The notes under the pieces are model-generated. The model did not search any database, was not told the DNA's origin, and worked only from the letters and a program-made list of their open reading frames with translations. Shown here piece after piece: positions 1 through 5,344 of a DNA stretch of 21,686 nucleotides. The stretch's first letter is position 1, and each line of letters opens with the position of its first letter. The position numbers and the translations under genes were made by a program. Source of the DNA: a virus; the IMG/VR virus record IMGVR_UViG_3300035698_011264, positions 1 through 21,686 of that record; one strand, given 5' to 3'.

Positions 1-117
1 AGGTGTGCCGAAGAGAATGGCTATTCAAAAACGCAACAAGTCCAATATCAATTATTTGTGCGTCAAATAATTGAATGGGAGAAGGCTATGGGTGATTTAA
101 TAAGAAAGAAAAATTAA
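1..117 (+). CDS. C-terminal end of an unknown protein (5' truncated)
   Basis: Frame 1 is open from the first base to a TAA at 115-117, giving the last 38 residues of a protein that begins before the window. The visible part is polar and helical in character, rich in Gln, Glu and Lys, and ends in a basic cluster (RKKN). Codon use looks like that of the next genes and the next gene starts 45 bases downstream on the same strand, so it probably belongs to the same early transcript. No family can be recognised from so short a tail. Confidence 0.55.
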   Translation, partial: RCAEENGYSKTQQVQYQLFVRQIIEWEKAMGDLIRKKN

Positions 118-162
118 TTTGCGGATAATTCCCAAAACATTATCAGAATAGGAGAATGAAAA

Positions 163-396
163 ATGACAGACACAGGGCAAGTAACATTTGAGTTTTACCG
201 GTTTAATCCACGCAGGATGAGACGAGGCGCGGAAGCAGTACAATTAAAAGTTTACGAGGGTGGGAATTATATAGACCTACTCTGGATGACCCGCAAAGAT
301 ATTAATGCTAATATACGAGCCCATGGAATGTGTGAGACTCTACGCAGAGGCTTGGAGTGTTACCAAACAGGCAAGGACCCCAAACAGCAGAGCTAG
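163..396 (+). CDS. Small phage protein of unknown function (77 aa)
   Basis: The ATG at 163 is preceded by a good ribosome binding site (GGAG at 151-154, 8 bases away). The product starts with a short polar stretch and a basic Arg-rich segment (residues 13-22), followed by an alternating hydrophobic strand (VQLKVYEGG) and then LLWMTRKDINANIR. The pattern 'W-M-[ST]-[RK]-K-D-I-x-x-N-I' followed by a Leu-rich helix recalls small proteins found next to phage replication genes, but I know no function for them. It lies 30 bases upstream of the replication initiator-like gene and is probably cotranscribed with it. No membrane segment or metal site is visible. Confidence 0.65.
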   Translation: MTDTGQVTFEFYRFNPRRMRRGAEAVQLKVYEGGNYIDLLWMTRKDINANIRAHGMCETLRRGLECYQTGKDPKQQS

Positions 397-426
397 CGTT
401 TAGAACTTTATGGAATAGGATTTATA

Positions 427-1440
427 ATGAATGAAGTGAAGGATCACAAAACGTCTGTATGGTCGGTTGCGCCGGGTGAGGTTGTATACGATAGACGGCT
501 TAAGGATGGCGCTGTCAGGGTTTACGCTTGCATTTCCGGTGTGTGTGGCTCCAAGGGGTGTACTTTCGCTAGCAATGAATGGATAGCCCGTAAGATTGGT
601 AAGAAGAAATGGACGGTCAGCAGGCTTGTCAGGCAGCTTGAGGAGTGTGGTCATATAGTAACGGTCGTGATGAAAGAGGAGGCGAATACAAGATATATAT
701 TAACCATTAACACCCGTCACCTACAAATTTTAGCAAAAGCCAGCATTATCAAGGGGTCCGAAAAAACAGCCGACCTATTGTCAAAAAAAGCAATAGCCCT
801 ATTGTCAAAAAAAGCAAGCCCTATTGCTGAAATCAGCAACCCCCCTATTGCTGAAAACAGCAACCATAGAATAAGAGAGGAGAATAAAGAGAGAGAAGGC
901 CTCACCCTCCCTGATTTCTTAAACGATAAAAAAAACAAAGGGGTCATCTATCTCAACGCAAGGGATAAATACTTATTTCCAACGGAGGGCTTTGTGGAGT
1001 GGTTTGAGGAGAATGTTCTAAAAAGACTACCCAAGTTCAACGCAAACACGGTCAACGACACAACGCTTAACGATTTTGATACTCAGGTATTTTCAAAGTA
1101 TGGGATAGAGATATCGACTCAGGCGGTTTTAGACATGATCAATGACAAGCCAAAGCTTAACGGCAACGTCCCCGGGGCCGGTGAGCTTAAGCGATACGCC
1201 GGGGCGATCTATCGAGCTGGCAAGCTGGCACAAAAGACAATCGAATCAAAAAAGAACACGGAAGCCATCCCCGAGCGAAAAGGTATGTGGGACGAGTGGC
1301 TATCGCTTGCCGAGACGGATCCTAAGAAATTTGTCTATCGGTACGGAACCGAACAGTTTTTTAGAGCTGCCGTCGACCGCAAAGAGGACCTTACTACGGC
1401 CCTTGAAAAAGCAAAGAAAAAAATAAAGGAGATCGCATAG
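427..1440 (+). CDS. Winged-helix phage replication initiator-like protein
   Basis: This 337-residue protein starts at an ATG with AGGA at 416-419. Residues about 25-98 read as a helix-turn-helix/winged-helix domain: KDGAVRVYACI as first helix, EWIARKIGKKKWTVSRLVRQLEECG as the turn and recognition helices, then a beta wing. This is typical of phage replication initiators and replisome organisers (HTH_36-like). A Lys/Pro/Ser-rich linker (residues 110-160) follows and contains the four DNA repeats listed separately. The C-terminal part (residues about 165-337) has no motif I recognise; it ends in a Lys-rich helix. By analogy with lambda O, the N-terminal domain would bind iterons inside its own gene and the C-terminal part recruit host helicase or loader. 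No helicase or primase is visible in this window. A transcription regulator is the main alternative. Confidence 0.7.
   Translation: MNEVKDHKTSVWSVAPGEVVYDRRLKDGAVRVYACISGVCGSKGCTFASNEWIARKIGKKKWTVSRLVRQLEECGHIVTVVMKEEANTRYILTINTRHLQILAKASIIKGSEKTADLLSKKAIALLSKKASPIAEISNPPIAENSNHRIREENKEREGLTLPDFLNDKKNKGVIYLNARDKYLFPTEGFVEWFEENVLKRLPKFNANTVNDTTLNDFDTQVFSKYGIEISTQAVLDMINDKPKLNGNVPGAGELKRYAGAIYRAGKLAQKTIESKKNTEAIPERKGMWDEWLSLAETDPKKFVYRYGTEQFFRAAVDRKEDLTTALEKAKKKIKEIA
774..864 (+). repeat. Four iteron-like repeats inside the initiator gene: candidate replication origin
   Basis: The heptamer CCTATTG occurs at 774, 798, 820 and 844, that is at spacings of 24, 22 and 24 bases. In copies 1 and 2 it is followed by the identical 13 bases TCAAAAAAAGCAA. 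In copies 3 and 4 it is followed by CTGAAATCAGCAAC and CTGAAAACAGCAAC. All four therefore share a CCTATTG...AGCAA frame. Because the middle spacing is not a multiple of three, copies 1-2 are read as LLSKKA and copies 3-4 as PIAE, so it is the DNA that is conserved. Purine-rich and A-rich sequence follows (865-945). The arrangement matches the lambda origin, which has four iterons inside O followed by an A+T-rich unwinding region. Confidence 0.65.
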
Positions 1441-1640
1441 TGAAAACAACAAAACAAAAAGAAGATAAAGCTATAATATCAATGCAAACCAAACTTAAAG
1501 AGTTAGAATCCCAAGTTGCCACCCTACTGTCGCACGGAGTCGAGCTATCCGCCCTGATCGCTGCGTTGGAAAGGGAAGACAGGATACAGCCGAAACGAAA
1601 ATTAGCACTAAAGCCACCATATAAGAAAGAGGTGACATGA
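1440..1640 (+). CDS. Small coiled-coil protein (66 aa)
   Basis: A GTG start at 1440 shares its first base with the TAG of the upstream gene, and AAGGAGA lies just upstream, so translation is probably coupled. Residues about 10-48 carry a heptad pattern of Ile/Leu/Val (AIISMQTKLKELESQVATLL...ALIAALERE) typical of a coiled coil; the tail is Lys/Pro-rich. There is no membrane segment or metal site. Its position directly after the initiator could suggest a partner of that protein, but this is inference from neighbourhood only. Confidence 0.6.
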   Translation: MKTTKQKEDKAIISMQTKLKELESQVATLLSHGVELSALIAALEREDRIQPKRKLALKPPYKKEVT

Positions 1641-1954
1641 TGATTAAACATAATGATGGGGATTATATCCAACTGATATGGGATGGCTTTCAGCCGGACT
1701 CTTATTACGTCAAAGGCCACGTCGATTTTAAGGAGGCAAAAGATATTATCGTTGGCGAGGAATGTTTGGAAGAAAACGAACTTGACGGAAAACCGATGCG
1801 ACACGCTTACGCAAGGTGGTCTACGCAAGGCGATGCCTCCGAAGGATGCGCTGTCGTACTTAGAGATTATAGCTCGGCGGGGCGAGGAAGATTTAAAGTA
1901 ACTGTCTGTGATATTTATAATCCAGAGCCAGTTAAGAAAGATGTGACAGAATAA
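1637..1954 (+). CDS. Unknown acidic protein (105 aa)
   Basis: The ATG at 1637 overlaps the previous stop as ATGA; a second in-frame ATG at 1640 is equally possible. GAGGTG at 1629-1634 serves as the ribosome binding site. The sequence alternates short hydrophobic strands with charged turns (YIQLIWDGF, YYVKGHVDF, GRFKVTVCDIY), suggesting a small mainly beta fold. I recognise no motif and no family. It lies inside the early gene cluster between the coiled-coil protein and the cysteine-repeat protein. Confidence 0.55.
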   Translation: MMIKHNDGDYIQLIWDGFQPDSYYVKGHVDFKEAKDIIVGEECLEENELDGKPMRHAYARWSTQGDASEGCAVVLRDYSSAGRGRFKVTVCDIYNPEPVKKDVTE

Positions 1955-1984
1955 GAACTGAAAACAAAAGAAGAAATATTAAAG

Positions 1985-2263
1985 ATGTCTAAAAAAGAAT
2001 TGTTAGTTTGTAGAGAAATGTTAAGAAGCGATATGCCAAACTCTTATTGCTCTGACTGCCCTGACTGCTTTGGCTGCTCTTATTGCTCTGACTGCTCTTA
2101 CTGCTTTGGCTGCTCTTATTGCCTTGACTGCTCTTACTGCTATGGCTGCTCTTATTGCTCTGACTGCTCTTACTGCTATGGCTGCTCTGGAAAAACTAAT
2201 TCAAAGTATATGGTATGTAATGTGCAACTAACCGAGGCAGAATATATTTCTAAAATGCAATAA
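1985..2263 (+). CDS. Cysteine-repeat protein with Cys at every third residue
   Basis: The 92-residue product has 16 cysteines at residues 22, 25, 28 and so on to 67, exactly every third position, within near-perfect 12-residue repeats (GCSYCSDCSYCF and close variants; DNA 2042-2188). Residues between cysteines are almost only Ser-Tyr, Ser-Asp, Phe-Gly or Tyr-Gly. Short non-repeat ends flank the array: a Lys/Leu/Arg-rich helix and a tail with KYMVCNVQLTEAEY. A period of 12 with four cysteines could stack as a disulfide- or metal-bonded solenoid; function is unknown. The ATG at 1985 has only a weak upstream GAAGAA. The reading frame is open back to a TAA at 1952-1954 and would encode KTKEEILK after a CTG at 1958, which fits the helix that follows, so a non-ATG upstream start is possible. 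Confidence 0.65.
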   Translation: MSKKELLVCREMLRSDMPNSYCSDCPDCFGCSYCSDCSYCFGCSYCLDCSYCYGCSYCSDCSYCYGCSGKTNSKYMVCNVQLTEAEYISKMQ

Positions 2264-2288
2264 TTAAAAGTATAAGAAAGGTGACGGA

Positions 2289-2654
2289 ATGAGTGAAGAA
2301 ATGAAACACGTAAAGCTTTTCAACGAGATATTAAATGACGGTACACTTAACGATATAATGGGCAACCAGTACTTAGCTTTATACGACGCAGCGAAACAAG
2401 ACATCACCGCCCTCCTCGCTGCACTCAAAGCAGAGAAGGAGAAAGTGGAGGGAATGGAGAAAGCGAAAGAAGATTTAATTAGACGTGTAGAAAGCCATAT
2501 CAAGGGCGAATCATGCAAGGGATTCTGTAAAGCATGTCATAAGCCCTACTGGAATGTTGATGACGAGGATATGACCTGTCCTTATTGCGGTAACAAAGAT
2601 TTTCCAGTGCCAGATATTGACGCACAAGATATATCAAGGAGTAAAGATGTGTAA
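2289..2654 (+). CDS. Coiled coil plus zinc-ribbon protein (121 aa)
   Basis: The ATG at 2289 follows GAAAGGTGA at about 2275-2283. The N-terminal half is helical, with a charged coiled-coil stretch at about residues 44-70. The C-terminal half has two cysteine knuckles, CKAC at residues 80-83 and CPYC at 97-100, separated by 13 residues, as in zinc ribbons. A zinc-stabilised contact with DNA, RNA or protein is likely, but the partner is unknown. The gene ends inside the start region of the next gene, whose ribosome binding site lies within this coding sequence. Confidence 0.65.
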   Translation: MSEEMKHVKLFNEILNDGTLNDIMGNQYLALYDAAKQDITALLAALKAEKEKVEGMEKAKEDLIRRVESHIKGESCKGFCKACHKPYWNVDDEDMTCPYCGNKDFPVPDIDAQDISRSKDV

Positions 2655-3036
2655 AAAAATAGGGCTAAAGCCGTGCTGGAATTGCGAAGAATTAGAACAC
2701 CTTGTGGTAACGCATGTGCTTGGAGAAATGCAGGTGGAGTGTCTCTGTGGGGTCAGGGGGCCTCTTGAGTCATCTCTCGAAGCATGTTATGTCGCTTGGA
2801 ACACCCACCCCTCACCTTGGATAACCATTAACGGCGATAAAACTAACTTACCAGAGACAGACGAACAGGTGTTATGCGTATTACAGCATTGGTACACGAA
2901 GGGCAAGAAAACAGCCGTGCTCTTTAAAGTTGACGAGGACGATGTTGACTGGAGAACCGCAGATAATAATTCAGAAATAAGTTATGACTGGAATGTAATA
3001 GCCTACATGCCAATCCCAGAACTGCCAGGAGAATAG
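2647..3036 (+). CDS. Lar-like zinc domain fused to a DUF551-type domain
   Basis: I chose the ATG at 2647 because AAGGAG lies at 2636-2641, five bases upstream; an in-frame TTG at 2617 has no such site. The 129-residue product begins GLKPCWNC, continues to VECLCGVRGP and then AWNTHP, which is the layout of Lar-family restriction alleviation proteins. The second knuckle is CLC rather than the usual CxxC, so zinc binding may be weak. Residues about 57-129 (PWITI, NLPETDEQVLCVL, then NVIAYMPIPELP) match the pattern of DUF551, ending in its typical 'W/Y-M-P-x-P-E-x-P' signature. Lar proteins modulate host type I restriction; whether this fusion does so is unknown. Confidence 0.7.
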   Translation: MCKKIGLKPCWNCEELEHLVVTHVLGEMQVECLCGVRGPLESSLEACYVAWNTHPSPWITINGDKTNLPETDEQVLCVLQHWYTKGKKTAVLFKVDEDDVDWRTADNNSEISYDWNVIAYMPIPELPGE

Positions 3037-3180
3037 ATGATTTTAGATCCCCGGACATTTCCAACGGTTCAGATAATATTATCCATCTTGGCGTCGGCAT
3101 CGTATTTTTATGTTGGCAATATCCGTATGACTATATTTTGGATTGCTTCGGCGGTACTGCAAACAGTGGTGACGTTTTAA
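3037..3180 (+). CDS. Small membrane protein (47 aa)
   Basis: The ATG at 3037 directly follows the TAG of the upstream gene, with AGGAG at 3027-3031. The product starts MILDPRTFPTVQIILSI and has two hydrophobic stretches (residues about 10-25 and 32-47) split by the short polar turn NIRMT, so it could form a helical hairpin in the inner membrane. The pattern 'DPRT-P-T-Q', then 'Y-F-Y-G-N/D-I-R', then 'I-Y/F-W-x-A-A' recurs, as far as I remember, in small phage proteins of unknown role near replication or MTase genes. A holin role is possible but unsupported by context. Confidence 0.6.
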   Translation: MILDPRTFPTVQIILSILASASYFYVGNIRMTIFWIASAVLQTVVTF

Positions 3181-3210
3181 AAAAAGCGGGCAGGGTGTTT
3201 TTTTAATTAA

Positions 3211-3321
3211 ATGCTCATGGAGCAGAAACGGCGGCGCGAAGCTGCTGAATGGTCTACTAAAAAAGTGAAATTTGCGATTAACCTTGCCCGTTTATATATA
3301 AAAGGAATTTATGAAAACTAA
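3211..3321 (+). CDS. Possible small basic ORF (36 aa)
   Basis: An ATG at 3211 opens a 36-codon frame ending at 3321, overlapping the first codons of the methyltransferase gene. The peptide is strongly basic at the start (KRRREAAEW) and would be a single helix. There is no clear ribosome binding site; the upstream bases are T- and A-rich (TTTTTTTAATTAA). It may be translated to couple into the methyltransferase start, or be a chance frame. Kept at low confidence because the 130 bases between the neighbouring genes hold nothing else recognisable. Confidence 0.25.
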   Translation: MLMEQKRRREAAEWSTKKVKFAINLARLYIKGIYEN

Positions 3322-4012
3322 CACGATAATCTGCGGTGATTGCCTCGACATCATGCGGGATATGCCGGATAACTCGGTTGACCTTGTGCTGACTGACCCG
3401 CCGTATGGGATAGGTGAAAGTGGGGCAAAGAATCGAAGTCATGGAAAATGTGCCGCACCAAAAGATTATGGCGATTATGATTGGGATAAAATCAAGGTAC
3501 CTGACTCGTGTATTACAGAACTCTGCAGGGCTGGAAAGAATCAAATAGTATTCGGCGGCAATTATTACGGACAGATATTAGGCGATACAAGCTGTTATAT
3601 CGTATGGGACAAATGCAATGGCAAAAGCGACTTTGCTGATTGTGAGCTTGCTTGGACGAGTTTCAAGTCGGCGGTCAGGCTCGTCAAGTGGAAATGGCAA
3701 GGAATGTTGCAAGAGGATATGAAAAACAAAGAGGTCAGGTACCACCCAACCCAAAAGCCATTAGGTGTAATGATGTGGATATTAGAGAAGTATTCGAATG
3801 TCGGCGACCTAATCTTCGACCCATTCTGCGGCTCAGGCACAACCTGCATTGCAGCCAAGCGGCTTGGCAGGCGTTACATCGGCATTGACATATCCGAGGA
3901 ATATTGCAACATCGCCCGTAAACGCTTAGAAGCTGAGGAAAAGGGGATAACTGTTAAAGAACTGGAAAAAGGGCAAAAGAGTTTATTTAAACCAGAAGGA
4001 GCGGGGCAATGA
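3311..4012 (+). CDS. Beta-class site-specific DNA methyltransferase (N6-adenine or N4-cytosine)
   Basis: The 233-residue product carries catalytic motif IV as DPPYG at residues 29-33 and the AdoMet-binding motif I as FDPFCGSGTT at residues 169-178. The order IV before I defines the beta class (Pfam N6_N4_Mtase). HPTQKP at 145-150 is the conserved segment just before motif I in this family. DPPY points to N6-adenine or N4-cytosine; the target cannot be read from sequence. The length is complete for the family, with a short middle region as expected for a small recognition domain. The start has AAAGGA at 3301-3306. No restriction endonuclease gene is adjacent, so it looks like an orphan that protects or marks phage DNA. 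Confidence 0.9.
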   Translation: MKTNTIICGDCLDIMRDMPDNSVDLVLTDPPYGIGESGAKNRSHGKCAAPKDYGDYDWDKIKVPDSCITELCRAGKNQIVFGGNYYGQILGDTSCYIVWDKCNGKSDFADCELAWTSFKSAVRLVKWKWQGMLQEDMKNKEVRYHPTQKPLGVMMWILEKYSNVGDLIFDPFCGSGTTCIAAKRLGRRYIGIDISEEYCNIARKRLEAEEKGITVKELEKGQKSLFKPEGAGQ

Positions 4013-4161
4013 AACCATTGGGATTAATAATGTTATCGGAAACTGTTCGAGGCAAAGGGGTATATGGACCGGTCCCATCCCGCTTGTCATCATTGATTTC
4101 CAGTTTTATACTTGGTTTGGTCTTGGGAATATTATTGTCTATTTTAGGAGCGTCATTGTGA
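4009..4161 (+). CDS. Small single-pass membrane protein (50 aa)
   Basis: The ATG overlaps the methyltransferase stop as ATGA, and AAGGAG sits at 3996-4001, seven bases upstream. The N-terminal half is polar with Pro and Arg; residues about 28-48 (LISSFILGLVLGILLSILGA) are one hydrophobic helix with Gly spacing. A 50-residue protein anchored by a C-terminal helix fits a membrane-associated phage accessory protein. No family recognised. The good ribosome binding site and tight coupling are the main reasons to accept it. Confidence 0.5.
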   Translation: MKPLGLIMLSETVRGKGVYGPVPSRLSSLISSFILGLVLGILLSILGASL

Positions 4162-4214
4162 AAAGTCAAAAGAGAGTTACGGAAAAGACACAAGGGAGTT
4201 TGTTTGATGCCTAA
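4158..4214 (+). CDS. Possible 18-codon leader-type ORF
   Basis: A GTG at 4158 overlaps the preceding TGA (GTGA) and has AGGAG at 4146-4150, seven bases upstream. It encodes only 18 residues, mostly polar and basic. Such a short frame would work as a coupling peptide rather than a folded protein. It overlaps the next small frame by eight bases. The ribosome binding site is real; whether the peptide has a function is not knowable from sequence. Confidence 0.25.
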   Translation: MKSQKRVTEKTQGSLFDA

Positions 4215-4293
4215 CCAAATAAAAAAAGAATCTCTTACAAAAACTGAGGCATTGATCCTCGGTTGCTTACAGCTTGCAAGCGGGTACGGTTAG
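4207..4293 (+). CDS. Possible 28-codon ORF at the end of the early operon
   Basis: An ATG at 4207 has AAGGGAG at 4192-4198, eight bases upstream. The peptide begins with a Lys-rich stretch and ends in a short hydrophobic helix (EALILGCLQLASGYG). It stops just before a 10-bp tandem repeat and the operon terminator. It could be a genuine last gene of the early operon or the remnant of a longer one. Low confidence because of its length. Confidence 0.3.
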   Translation: MPNQIKKESLTKTEALILGCLQLASGYG

Positions 4294-4297
4294 CGCT

Positions 4298-4323
4298 GTA
4301 AAAGTATGTAAAAGTATGTAAAA
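4298..4323 (+). repeat. 10-bp tandem repeat, 2.6 copies
   Basis: GTAAAAGTAT occurs at 4298-4307 and again at 4308-4317, followed by a third partial copy GTAAAA at 4318-4323. The period is about one helical turn, so a protein could contact the same face repeatedly. It lies in non-coding DNA between the last early ORF and the early terminator. It may be a binding site or simple slippage. Confidence 0.6.
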
Positions 4324-4349
4324 CACAGTTTTTGAAGTTTTGTTCTAAG

Positions 4350-4376
4350 CCGGCCCCTCGTGGGGCCGGTACTTTT
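4350..4376 (+). terminator. Intrinsic terminator closing the early region
   Basis: A perfect 8-bp G+C stem, CCGGCCCC (4350-4357) and GGGGCCGG (4362-4369), closes a TCGT loop and is followed by TACTTTT. It sits 57 bases after the last early ORF and before the late promoter, so it should end early transcription and insulate the late unit. Confidence 0.9.
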
Positions 4377-4454
4377 AAAGGGGAAACCAACAACCGCGAT
4401 ATTATCGAAAACACTCGTAATTAGATCGGTATTGAGAAAAAAAACAATTTTTAC

Positions 4455-4484
4455 TTGACATTTCAGGGATTAGCAGTATATATA
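4455..4484 (+). promoter_or_regulatory. Sigma70-type promoter, candidate late promoter
   Basis: TTGACA at 4455-4460 is a perfect -35 box. The -10 lies in the TATATATATAAAAT run starting at 4477: TATATA at 4477-4482 gives a 16-bp spacer and TATATA at 4479-4484 an 18-bp spacer. The start of transcription would be around 4490-4495. An A/T-rich tract (4431-4454) upstream could act as an UP element. It is the only promoter of this quality I see, and it precedes the whole packaging/virion operon. Confidence 0.75.
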
Positions 4485-4490
4485 TAAAAT

Positions 4491-4627
4491 ATACTCACAG
4501 CAAGTACTCGTGGAAAAGGCTAGCTGTAACTCGAAAACGGAGTTTAAAAAAATGTCAAGGACGATATCCACGAGTACAGGAGTGGGAACCATAACTAGGA
4601 TCGCTAACGGATTTAGCGGTCCTTTTT
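4491..4627 (+). ncRNA. Structured leader RNA upstream of the terminase genes (novel candidate)
   Basis: Between the promoter and terS lies about 137 bases with two separate folds. First, GTACTCGTGGA at 4504-4514 pairs perfectly with TCCACGAGTAC at 4567-4577 (11 bp), enclosing 52 bases that contain an inner hairpin: AACTC (4528-4532), loop GAAAACG, GAGTT (4540-4544). Second, an intrinsic terminator follows (4598-4627). Promoter, folded domain and terminator together define a small RNA or a terminated leader. It does not fit tRNA, hammerhead, twister or pistol ribozyme rules that I checked by eye. Possible roles: antitermination target (as in lambda qut/6S or HK022 put), attenuator or riboswitch, packaging-related RNA, or a DNA site for terminase. 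The fold is seen; the role is inference. Confidence 0.55.
4598..4627 (+). terminator. Intrinsic terminator ending the leader RNA
   Basis: GGATCGCTAA (4598-4607) pairs with TTAGCGGTCC (4613-4622) over 10 bp with a single U-G wobble, around a 5-base loop, and is followed by five T (4623-4627). It lies about 91 bases upstream of terS on the same strand, so the late operon can be expressed from the upstream promoter only by read-through or antitermination. Confidence 0.75.
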
Positions 4628-4717
4628 CTATTCAATTCAAGAGCAACCTTCAACTTATCGCTATTAACACGGCGATGTTCTTTCACATATTATACTTTGG
4701 TATAGGAGCTGTTTAGC

Positions 4718-5344
4718 ATGGCCAAAAAAGCTAAAAAAGCTGGCAAGAAAAAGACAACCGGAAAGAAGGCAACCAAGAGGAAAAAGGGAGATCCGAGCAA
4801 GCCGTTAGCGAACGCAAAGCACGAGTTGTTTTGTCGTGAATATCAGATCGATAACAATGCTACTCAGTCATATATCAGGGTTTATAATTGCTGTGTTAAA
4901 ACCGCCGATACAGGCGGTCCCAGGCTGATGGGAAATGTGGGGGTTATGGCTCGGGTAAGATTTTTAAAAGAAAAAATGATCTCAAAGCTGGATGTAGACG
5001 CGGCTCGTGTTATTGCTGAGTACGCAAAGTTGGCGTTTAGCAACATGGCCGACTATACAAAGCTCAACGATATGGGCGATCTTGTTCCGGACCTTTCAAA
5101 GTGTACTCGAGATCAGCTTGCAGCGTTGGAATCGCTTAAGACAAAAACAACGACGATCAAGACCAGGGGCAAGGGGAAGAATAAAGGCGTTACAACCGCA
5201 TCGATATCTACTGATTGTGAGTTTAAGCTGCATAAGAAACGGGAAGCGTTACGGGATCTTGGCAAACACCTGGGGATTTTCAAGAAGGACAACGACCAGA
5301 AGTTTGAGAACCTGGCTTCGGCGATACATGAGGCGATGGTATGA
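4718..5344 (+). CDS. terS: Terminase small subunit with basic histone-like N-terminal tail
   Basis: The ATG at 4718 has AGGAG at 4705-4709. After a Lys/Ala-rich tail (residues 1-28), residues about 30-90 read NAKHELFCREYQIDNNATQSYIRVYN...A..GPRLM.NVGVMARVRFL, the N-terminal helix-turn-helix signature of Terminase_2-type small subunits, followed by ARVIAEYAKLAFSNMADYTKLND, the typical oligomerisation/linker region. Terminase small subunits bind the packaging site and stimulate the large subunit ATPase. The large subunit gene overlaps its stop codon. The length (208 residues) is normal to slightly long, the extra being the tail, which would give non-specific DNA binding. The role assignment is strong; the tail is unusual. 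Confidence 0.88.
   Translation: MAKKAKKAGKKKTTGKKATKRKKGDPSKPLANAKHELFCREYQIDNNATQSYIRVYNCCVKTADTGGPRLMGNVGVMARVRFLKEKMISKLDVDAARVIAEYAKLAFSNMADYTKLNDMGDLVPDLSKCTRDQLAALESLKTKTTTIKTRGKGKNKGVTTASISTDCEFKLHKKREALRDLGKHLGIFKKDNDQKFENLASAIHEAMV

Noticed and set aside
1394-1828. Reverse-strand frame of 144 codons
   Set aside because: It spans three coupled + strand genes, has no ribosome binding site and is rich in residues typical of antisense translation.
2042-2188. CRISPR-like or satellite repeat array
   Set aside because: The repeats have no spacers and stay in one reading frame of a complete gene, so they are protein-coding repeats.
2617-2646. TTG start for the Lar/DUF551 gene
   Set aside because: No ribosome binding site; the ATG at 2647 has AAGGAG at the right distance and starts the Lar pattern correctly.
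3181-3210. T-rich stretch after the small membrane gene as a terminator
   Set aside because: TTTTTTT is present but the preceding bases form only a weak A-T stem; no convincing hairpin.
4491-4597. tRNA, hammerhead, twister or pistol ribozyme in the leader
   Set aside because: No T-loop or anticodon arm pattern and none of the conserved ribozyme core words (such as CTGATGA with GAAA) were found.
4510-4716. Open frame across the leader RNA (GTG at 4510 or ATG at 4552) ending just before terS
   Set aside because: It runs through the perfect 11-bp stem arm and the intrinsic terminator, its composition is unlike its neighbours, and the GTG has no ribosome binding site. A GGAG lies 9 bases before the ATG at 4552, so a short leader peptide cannot be fully excluded, but the RNA reading explains more.
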